DNA from: a virus
Strand: one strand, 5' to 3'
DNA: 42,640 nucleotides
IMG/VR virus record: IMGVR_UViG_3300027779_000054
Location: 1-42,640 of that record
Each line of letters opens with the position of its first letter. The stretch's first letter is position 1. The position numbers and the translations under genes were made by a program. Under the pieces are notes generated by a model. It saw only the letters and a program-made list of their open reading frames with translations. It was not told where the DNA came from and searched no databases. Below, one piece after another: positions 34,538-41,100 of this stretch.

Positions 34538-34729
34538 CTATTTCTTTTTCTTCTTTCCTTTATCACAAGTACACTTACCTTCTTCTTTCATAACTAATGC
34601 AAAGACAGCACATACTATTCCTGCCCAGCTTAAAAGTGGCAGTGTGAATATAATCCCAAGTCCTAGTCCAGCAACAGCTGCTGCTCCATAACTTGAAGGT
34701 TCTTTTAATCTTCCTTTAATCCAATCCAT
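34538..34729 (-). CDS. 63-aa small membrane protein, holin-like
   Basis: Layout is MDWIKGRLKEPSSYG, two hydrophobic helices (AAAVAGLGLGIIFTLPLL and SWAGIVCAVFALVM), then a cationic tail EEGKCTCDKGKKKKK. A small size, two TM segments and a poly-Lys C-terminus are typical of class II holins, so it may release the lysozyme or form membrane lesions. It lies directly downstream of the exported barrel gene, within a run of small membrane genes (34538-36118). Other phages have similar short proteins of unknown role, so holin is a tentative call. Confidence 0.55.
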   Translation of the reverse strand: MDWIKGRLKEPSSYGAAAVAGLGLGIIFTLPLLSWAGIVCAVFALVMKEEGKCTCDKGKKKKK

Positions 34730-34738
34730 ATTATTCTC

Positions 34739-35083
34739 CTATTTAAAAGTATACGACATACCAATTGATACGCCATCATATTTTAATTCATTACTTAAAG
34801 ATAACTCTGAGTATACAGAAATATTACTAGCTATTGGAAGAGTACTTACTACTTTAGCACCATCAATACCAATAGAGTTAGAATCTGTATATGACCAATC
34901 AACGGCTGGTCTAATGGAAACTCCATTGAAGCTTGTTGTTACACCAACATCACCTGACCATGAACCAGTTTTGAATGCATACTCAATAGAAGCATCTGGT
35001 ATAAGTGTTGAAGGAATAGCCTCTGCGTTTGCAGAAACTCCTAATAAGGTAACAATAGTACCTGCTATAATAAACTTTCTCAT
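34739..35083 (-). CDS. Secreted outer-membrane beta-barrel-like protein
   Basis: A 114-aa protein with a clear signal peptide: MRK, a hydrophobic core (FIIAGTIVTLLGVSA) and AxA cleavage at ANA|EA (after residue 20). The mature part of about 94 residues alternates polar and aromatic residues in strands (WSGDVGVTTSF, IRPAVDWSYTD, ISVYSELSL, VSIGMSYTF). It ends in an aromatic-Lys C-terminus like small outer membrane barrels, which normally end in Phe. The phage would thus export a protein to the host envelope. Possible roles are receptor masking, lysis assistance or porin mimicry; nothing here distinguishes them. Confidence 0.65.
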   Translation of the reverse strand: MRKFIIAGTIVTLLGVSANAEAIPSTLIPDASIEYAFKTGSWSGDVGVTTSFNGVSIRPAVDWSYTDSNSIGIDGAKVVSTLPIASNISVYSELSLSNELKYDGVSIGMSYTFK

Positions 35084-35099
35084 TTTATATCTTACTCCA

Positions 35100-35423
35100 T
35101 TATTTTGTTTTTGTTCTACTCAAGGCTGTGGCTCCCATGAAGCCTACAATAACTCCTACTTGAGCTACGATAAATGTATTTAGGAATCCTGACACAGCAT
35201 CCATTCTATCTGCAGGTATAATAGGTGTAAGTAATAATGCTACAGATAGTATAGTAACTATCATAGCAACCCACGCCATTATACGCTGTGTATCCATTAA
35301 CTTATCTTCATTCTCTAAACGAATCCACCGTTCATGTCGATCCATCTCTTCATCAGTAATTATACCATCACCATCTGTATCAGCTACTGCATACTTACTG
35401 TTCGCTTGTAATTTCTTAGACAT
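35100..35423 (-). CDS. EF-hand membrane protein
   Basis: Start chosen at ATG 35423 (MSKKLQANSKYAVA), with GAGG 6 nt upstream, rather than the upstream in-frame start inside the neighbour. Residues 15-26 form a canonical EF-hand loop, DTDGDGIITDEE (Ca2+ ligands at positions 1, 3, 5, 12). A charged helix and two hydrophobic helices follow (MAWVAMIVTILSVALLL and TFIVAQVGVIVGFMGATAL). The topology suggests a cytoplasmic Ca2+-binding N-terminus with two TM helices. Small EF-hand membrane proteins occur in marine phages; function is unknown. It lies within the membrane/lysis cluster. Confidence 0.65.
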   Translation of the reverse strand: MSKKLQANSKYAVADTDGDGIITDEEMDRHERWIRLENEDKLMDTQRIMAWVAMIVTILSVALLLTPIIPADRMDAVSGFLNTFIVAQVGVIVGFMGATALSRTKTK

Positions 35424-35424
35424 A

Positions 35425-35730
35425 CTAATCCTCGTTCTTAGCAAAGGCAGAGCCTGTCAATATAGCCCCAAAAGCTAGATGAAATAACCCACCACCCATA
35501 AGAGTAAAAGGATTATGTTGACCTGTAAGCTTTTTCATTAATTCCATTTGAACCATAGGTTCTGTAGTAGAGTTTATAATATCCATAAATTGTGATACGT
35601 CTGGTCTATTGATACCATACCAAATTGGCACAAACATGAAATCATAAAAGCAAATTAATAAATAAATTATTAACGCAGTCCACCTCCAAGTCATTGTAGA
35701 CTTTTGTTGTGGGGTAAGCTTCTTATTCAT
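35425..35730 (-). CDS. Small membrane protein, holin candidate
   Basis: A 101-aa protein (MNKKLTPQQKSTMTWRWTAL) with a TM helix LIIYLLICFYDFMFVPIWYG, an amphipathic middle and a second hydrophobic segment (FTLMGGGLFHLAFGAILTG). It has no ribosome binding site of its own: its ATG directly follows the stop of the 34-aa gene (TAAATG), so it should be translated by coupling. It overlaps or abuts the EF-hand gene. The charge and TM pattern suit a holin, but several genes here are candidates and only one may be the real lysis holin. Confidence 0.5.
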   Translation of the reverse strand: MNKKLTPQQKSTMTWRWTALIIYLLICFYDFMFVPIWYGINRPDVSQFMDIINSTTEPMVQMELMKKLTGQHNPFTLMGGGLFHLAFGAILTGSAFAKNED

Positions 35731-35835
35731 TTAGATACAGGGAGGGGTACACATTTGTAGCTTGGCCCCATAGACCATTATGACTACTAGTATAGTAAGT
35801 ATCAAACCTATCCAAACCCATTTATATTTAATCAT
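35731..35835 (-). CDS. 34-aa single-TM peptide
   Basis: The ORF runs ATG (complement of 35833-35835) to TAA (35731-35733). It consists of MIKYKWVWIGLILTILVVIM and a short external part ending CTPPCI. The ribosome binding site GGAGAAA lies 6-7 nt upstream. Its stop touches the start of the next gene, which lacks its own ribosome binding site. It could be a small lysis or membrane regulator. There is no lipobox, so it is not an obvious Rz1-type lipoprotein. Confidence 0.5.
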   Translation of the reverse strand: MIKYKWVWIGLILTILVVIMVYGAKLQMCTPPCI

Positions 35836-35848
35836 ATTGTTTCTCCAT

Positions 35849-36118
35849 TTAATTCATCTGTGCTAAAGCCATCTTCTCAACTGATGCCCTTATAGCTTTA
35901 ATGTTTTCATCTATCCTGCCTAAAGATACTGCTTGACCTTGCACTGCTGTCTCAAGTGCTAAGGTTCTAGTAGATATCTTTGCGATCTCATTAGCATTCG
36001 CTTGTATGTTAGAGTACATCATTGATGCACTCCAAATAATTGCTACTGCTTGTACGCCAAGACCTACAAGAACTGTGAGAGGTACACTTCGTGTGACCGA
36101 TTGACTATTGATTTGCAT
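35849..36118 (-). CDS. Type II membrane protein with coiled coil (spanin-like)
   Basis: An 89-aa protein with an N-terminal polar part, one TM helix (VPLTVLVGLGVQAVAIIWSA) and a long predicted coiled coil (IQANANEIAKISTRTLALET, then DENIKAIRASVEKM). Such N-in membrane-anchored coiled coils resemble inner-membrane spanins or XhlA-type proteins, which pair with other lysis proteins. SD AGAGG precedes the ATG. No matching outer-membrane lipoprotein is found nearby, so the spanin role remains a suggestion. Confidence 0.5.
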   Translation of the reverse strand: MQINSQSVTRSVPLTVLVGLGVQAVAIIWSASMMYSNIQANANEIAKISTRTLALETAVQGQAVSLGRIDENIKAIRASVEKMALAQMN

Positions 36119-36136
36119 AAAATGTACCTCTTAAAA

Positions 36137-36373
36137 TTAGTTTATAACTTCAGCTTCTTCAACATCACTGTCTTCTTTAGCGAGTGATTCCTCTAGTAGT
36201 TTTACAAAGGTATCCTTACCAACACCGAGTTGGTCAAGGTTGAACTTCATAGAGTCCATTTTCCTACTCAGATCCATGCAATGATTAACCAACATCTTCT
36301 GTTCGTCTGTCATATCCTCTATTATATATTCTTTGTCATTAACTGTGATGGGTGTCTTTTTATCTTTTCCCAT
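36137..36373 (-). CDS. 78-aa helical acidic protein, DUF6447-like
   Basis: MGKDKKTPITVNDKEYIIED, then DEQKMLVNHCMDLSRKMDSM and FVKLLEESLAKEDSDVEEAE. The opening beta strand (ITVNDKEYIIED) followed by two antiparallel helices resembles DUF6447 proteins of marine phages. The recognition is by eye and approximate. Its function is unknown. SD AAGGAG precedes the ATG. It is the first gene after a 69-nt gap in the minus-strand chain. Confidence 0.5.
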   Translation of the reverse strand: MGKDKKTPITVNDKEYIIEDMTDEQKMLVNHCMDLSRKMDSMKFNLDQLGVGKDTFVKLLEESLAKEDSDVEEAEVIN

Positions 36374-36442
36374 TGTATTCTCCTTGTGTTATGTTTAAAT
36401 TACTATGGCAATGTTACTGCCATTATGGTCTTCTTAAGTTTC

Positions 36443-36718
36443 TTATGAAATTACTCCGTTGGCTACCTTATGAGTAAAGCCATCTTTTTGCTGTCCTATT
36501 CGAACAAGCGTTGCGGCTGCATCATACGCACCATCGCTATCGTAACAAACATTAACTGTTCTTGTTTGCGAAACTGCTGGTGCATCACTGCTAAAGGTGA
36601 CTTGAACATCTCTACAGTCAACTTCTGTGGTTATTGTTTCCCCGTCATTGTCAGGATCTGGACTCGTTTGAGATCTTTTCCCGTTAAAGGTTTCATCTAT
36701 TGTATATGTGATTGTCAT
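36443..36718 (-). CDS. 91-aa hypothetical protein
   Basis: A beta-rich product (MTITYTIDETFNGKRSQTSP) with two cysteines (about residues 35 and 58) and no TM segment. SD AAGGA precedes the ATG. It sits between the 153-aa GNAT-like gene and the membrane gene cluster. No family is recognised. It could be a small virion or fibre-associated protein given its neighbours, but this is only by context. Confidence 0.5.
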   Translation of the reverse strand: MTITYTIDETFNGKRSQTSPDPDNDGETITTEVDCRDVQVTFSSDAPAVSQTRTVNVCYDSDGAYDAAATLVRIGQQKDGFTHKVANGVIS

Positions 36719-36753
36719 TTTATTTTATCCTTCTAAAGTTTATACTATTTTCT

Positions 36754-37215
36754 TTATTCTGTGTTCCATACTAAATCTGTTTTCAATGGACCATTTATAG
36801 TTGCTTCCCATAAAGGTAAGCCATTTTTAAGCTGAGTACCAATAGGATAACCTCTATCAGTCCATGCTTTAACTTCATCTGCAGTAGACATAGTTTGATA
36901 TGTGTTACAACCAGCCTCATGAGCTAACCGTATATGACTATCAAACATAAAAGTAAATACACCAGAGCTACGATGAGCTAATAGTACATATGATTGATGT
37001 TCAAACCATAACGTATCAACAAAAGAATTTATTAGAATACCTAATAGCTCTGTACTGTCGTCATTGTATGCGCCATGCACTGTAACATTCTCTTCTAATT
37101 CATAAAAAAGTATAGTGCCGTGTACTCTAAATAATTCAGAAGTATCTTCTTCAGCTAACCTTTTAATATCTATTAGATCACTTATAGTACCCGCATTTAT
37201 TAATTTGTAAATCAT
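36754..37215 (-). CDS. GNAT-fold-like protein, copy A
   Basis: A 153-aa protein. Its central part (LLGILINSFV, YVLLAHRSSGVF, then IRLAHEAGCNTYQTM) lines up by eye with the same region of the 133-aa protein at 24498-24899, including the A-E-GC-Y turn after a long helix. The acetyl-CoA binding loop is not obvious. It follows a small adhesin gene through a minicistron, exactly as the 133-aa protein does, so the two are probably diverged paralogues. The N-terminus MIYKLIN is repeated in the minicistron upstream. Confidence 0.5.
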   Translation of the reverse strand: MIYKLINAGTISDLIDIKRLAEEDTSELFRVHGTILFYELEENVTVHGAYNDDSTELLGILINSFVDTLWFEHQSYVLLAHRSSGVFTFMFDSHIRLAHEAGCNTYQTMSTADEVKAWTDRGYPIGTQLKNGLPLWEATINGPLKTDLVWNTE

Positions 37216-37250
37216 GGTGCTATTCTCCTATTTATTAATTTATAGATCAT
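37212..37250 (-). CDS. Minicistron MIYKLINRRIAP linking adhesin and GNAT-like genes
   Basis: A 12-codon ORF begins within the stop of the adhesin gene (ATGA) and ends within the start of the GNAT-like gene (ATGA). Its first 21 nt match the start of that downstream gene at 19 positions, and its peptide MIYKLIN is identical to that gene's first seven residues. It also carries AGGAG for the next gene. It is likely a leftover start from a local duplication that now provides coupling. Confidence 0.45.
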   Translation of the reverse strand: MIYKLINRRIAP

Positions 37251-37277
37251 GGTTCTGTTATCCTAAATTGTCCTGAG
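37246..37277. repeat. 32-nt exact repeat, copy A, at the adhesin 3' end
   Basis: Identical to 24924-24955. It covers the last codons, the stop and the overlapping minicistron start. It ties the two fibre modules together at the nucleotide level and could still serve as a site for homologous recombination between them (about 12.3 kb apart). Confidence 0.9.
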
Positions 37278-38122
37278 AAAAGATAGTTACTATTCCCTCT
37301 ATCAATACCAACAGCTGCGTTAGTAGTTTTGTTTACTAAAGTAACAAGAGAGTTACTTGTGCTTGATGTTGAACCAGTTGAAGTCATTGAACCAGAAGAC
37401 GTAGTTAATGTTTGAGCCGATGTTGATCCACTTCCTGATGCTCCAAACGCCCATTGAATAACAACATCAGAACTATTAGAAGGTATAGACTGGTTAGCTA
37501 AAGCTCCAGAACTTGTGATAGCTGTTGAAGTAGTTTCAACTGAGGTTACGTTAGAAGAAGATAAAGATGCTGAAGGTCTTAGCAAATGAAACTGATGGCA
37601 ATTACCTTCTCCACCACTATTAAATCCTGCAGCCCCTGAATATCCAGTGTCAGAACCTGTAAGTACCTTGTAAGATACTAAGTAAGCTGGTCTATGTGTA
37701 GTTGTGACAGTGCCTTGCTTCCCCCCATAATTCACGGAAGTTTGCCAAGTAACACCTGCTCTACCATCAATACCTGTATAGCCTGTACCAAATTGGGTAG
37801 TAGCTACACTAGAGTTAGCCCTTGTTTGAGACTGACTAAATAAAAGTATGTCACCAGCTTGAGGATCAAAGGTTCCTGTAGTAGTTCCCTCACTAGCAAA
37901 AGTTGCAGAAAATCCTACACCACTTGATCCACCCTCAGCTAAAGTCCAAGTACCTCTAAGTGTTACGTCAAAAGCACTTAGACCTTGCAGTTGGCTCATA
38001 CTTATAGTTGCAGTTGCAGCCTGACCTATGAAAGCATTAAATTCGCTCATTGTTGTAGGGGACGAACCACCAAACTCATTTTGGACATCTAGAAATGATA
38101 TTTGTCCTGTAGGTGTAGGCAT
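37247..38122 (-). CDS. Small adhesin-like virion protein, copy A
   Basis: A 291-aa protein. The N-terminal module (MPTPTGQISFLDVQNEFGGS, then ATATISMSQLQGLS) is a recurrent marine phage virion attachment sequence and differs from copy B. The remaining 235 or so residues are homologous to copy B (24925-25830), including GGKQGTVTTTHRP, SYKVLTGSD and SGQFRITEP. It sits 1 nt after the S74 fibre gene. The swap of N-terminal anchors on one C-terminal domain points to modular evolution of receptor-binding parts. Confidence 0.7.
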   Translation of the reverse strand: MPTPTGQISFLDVQNEFGGSSPTTMSEFNAFIGQAATATISMSQLQGLSAFDVTLRGTWTLAEGGSSGVGFSATFASEGTTTGTFDPQAGDILLFSQSQTRANSSVATTQFGTGYTGIDGRAGVTWQTSVNYGGKQGTVTTTHRPAYLVSYKVLTGSDTGYSGAAGFNSGGEGNCHQFHLLRPSASLSSSNVTSVETTSTAITSSGALANQSIPSNSSDVVIQWAFGASGSGSTSAQTLTTSSGSMTSTGSTSSTSNSLVTLVNKTTNAAVGIDRGNSNYLFSGQFRITEP

Positions 38123-38123
38123 A

Positions 38124-41100
38124 TTACTTACCCCCTAATTGAACTTTTAATCCGTTAACTTCTTCTTTTAACTCTTTAATCGCTTCAACTAGTAAAGGAA
38201 CAAGGCGAGAGTAGTCCACAGTAAGATAATCTTCTCCTGATTTAGAGGTTATTTCTCCACTAAACTCATCTGTTTCCATATCGCAAGGAGCCAGAGAAAC
38301 TGCTTGAGGCAGAACTCGCTGAACGTCTTGGGCACTTACGGCAACTTGCTCTCTTTCGCTTTTGTAGCCTAATGACTTTGCAACATCATTCTCAACATAG
38401 GTAAATCCATGTAATGACTGAACCTTCTCCAAGGCATTCTCTATCTTGCCTGTCTTGGTCTTTAATCTTTCGTCGGAGTAGTAGGCTGTTATATTTCCCG
38501 TAGCTGCAATACTGTTGGCTACATACAGGGACTTTGAGTTATAGATTTTAACCCAAGTTGTATCCGTACTATGGATTCCACCACCATAAGAAGGAAAGTA
38601 TACACCAGTATCACCCGGTATTCTGCACCAAGTATCTGACCCATTCCAAATGGTAGAACCTTCGATTGCTAGACCACCATTAAGGGTAAGCAGTCCCGTG
38701 GATGTAGCAGCAGCATCACTTCTTAAGAAGCTAGCTGAACTTATACCATCTAACAAATCAGCATCTAAGCCTGAGCCTGCACCATCATTACCACTACCCC
38801 ATTGTTGATTCCATCCGCTCCAAGAGTTATTCGAAACTGTTCTGTGCCACAGTTTGTTTTGTGCGTACTGACCTGCCAATTGCCAGCCATAATGAGTCGA
38901 TGTGTTATGTCTAACCTGTATACCATGAACATGACTTGTACCTGTTGGGAAGTTAGTTCCACTCCAAACATCAAAGAAGCCAGAGCGGTTTCTGGTGGTG
39001 AACAGGTCATTCATGTTCCAACCTGAAGTTCCAACCATCACTCCGTAGATATTATCACCACGATTAAAATATGTGCTATTTATGCCATCGAGTAAGTCAG
39101 CATCAAGACCAGAACCTGAGCCGTCGTTAAATGAGTTATACATTTTCGCCCATGATGACCATCCGCTACCCCAAACTCCACGAAGATAGCAGTATGCAGG
39201 GTTTCCTGCACCAACTAAAAATTGATGCCCGTGTTGAGAACTTGTGCTTGCATAGTGATGCAAAGACTGATGACCCACCCAGTGAGAAGTTTGAGTGGAG
39301 GGCTGGTTAGCAGGGCTAGACCAACCGTCAATGTGACCACTTCCGTATGAAAATACAGTGTCAAAGTCGTTAGCTCCATACCCCATTGTGCCAACCCAGT
39401 AAGCTTGGCTGGCTGTACTTGTCTCTCGACCACCATACCCAGTTTTTGCCGTTACGTTCATCATAGAACGAAATGAGGCTATGTCGTGGTGTCTAATATA
39501 ATCATCGGTTGACGTGTAGACTCTAGTGGCCAAAGTAGCGCCCTGATCACCATTGTATGTATTAATATACCCAGCGTCTATATAACCACTAGCATTGGTT
39601 CTTACAACTTTGTTTGCTACATTGTTTCTGCCTGTGTGAAGTTCAAGGCCATCGAGTAAGTCAGCATCTAAGCCAGAGCCTGAGCCGTCGTTAAGGTTAT
39701 CCCACATAAATCTATGAGCTTGCCACGTTCCGCTATTCTTACCTCTTGTAGATAACTTACCTGTTCTAAAGTCTACAAATAACTGTCCAACCCATGAACT
39801 ATCATATGCTGCCGAGAATCCAGCACCATCAGAGTATCCAGCCGCAGTTGATGTATTAACATAACCAACCATATTAGTAGTAACACTATCAATTGCAATA
39901 GGATTGCCAGAATTACGAGATGTAAATGTAGAGCCACCAAAGTTATATGTAGTGTCTTGATTACCTGCACCACTTCCCCAATAAGTACCCTGTTGACCAT
40001 CCAACAAGTCAGCATCTAAGCCAGAGCCTGAAGCGTCGTTGCCTACATGCCATACGGTATTTGTACCATTCGCGTATATATTGTTAGCTCTAAAGTTTTC
40101 GTATCCAGTACCCGGATTATTCCTAATTAGAATAGCACCTGCGGTATCCATAGATATGTTTGAAGCGACTACACCGCCCCAATGGAAACCTATTCTAGGA
40201 GCGGCATATGAGGATGAAGCTCCAAAAGCTCCTTCTCTTATTTCAATACCAGCGTCACCGTAACCTGTTGAGCTACTACTAGCTGACGCAAACTCGTGAT
40301 TACCTAAATGACTTCCCCCTGCTCTTAGACTAACACTGCCTGTTGCTGTATCAGTAGCATCACTGCGTAAGAATGAAGCACCATGAACGCCATCAAGTAA
40401 ATCTGCATCAAGTCCAGAGCCTGAACCGTCGTTATATGGATGCCATCCGACTGTGCTTGTGTCTGTAGCGGCTATTGTATGAGTTACGTTTTCAAAAGAT
40501 GTTGCAATCGAAACATCCCAGCCATCATCCCAAGTAGTGTTATCATATCCTGAATAGCCAATCATTGCTTCAGTAACCGCTATATGAGGATAAGACCAAA
40601 CAGTACTAGTTTCTCCAATATAAATACAAGCTTTACTATTACTGTCATATCCGAACCTTATTGCATAAGGGCCATGATTAGCTTTAACCGACGAAGTAAT
40701 ATATCCAAAAGGATTGTGTTGCCATGTAAGACCAGTAGGATAATTATATCCTCCACAATGTACTTCAAAAGAGTCATCAGTATTATATTGATAGACAGTA
40801 ACTTTAAAAGATAACATACCATTCGTCATACCAACAGGCAGAGTTATCTTAATTGCGCCAGTTTCGGAACTTCCACTATTTTTCCTTGCGCCACCACCAG
40901 GAAATAGTACCCGTAAAGCTTCGCCAGTAGTAGTAGATGTTAATCCTACATTGTTTCCTAAGTGTAGGTTGCCCGTCAAAGTGCCACCTGCTAGGGGTAG
41001 GTAAGTACTTGCTGGAGCATAATAAGAACCATGCTGTCCATCTAGTAAATCAGCATCTAAGCCTGAGCCTGAGCCGTCGTTGCCATCTGTCCAGATTTTA

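Noticed and set aside
36405-36423. 6-bp inverted repeat ATGGCA/TGCCAT between two minus-strand genes
   Set aside because: No U tract follows on either strand and the loop is 7 nt, so it is not a convincing terminator.
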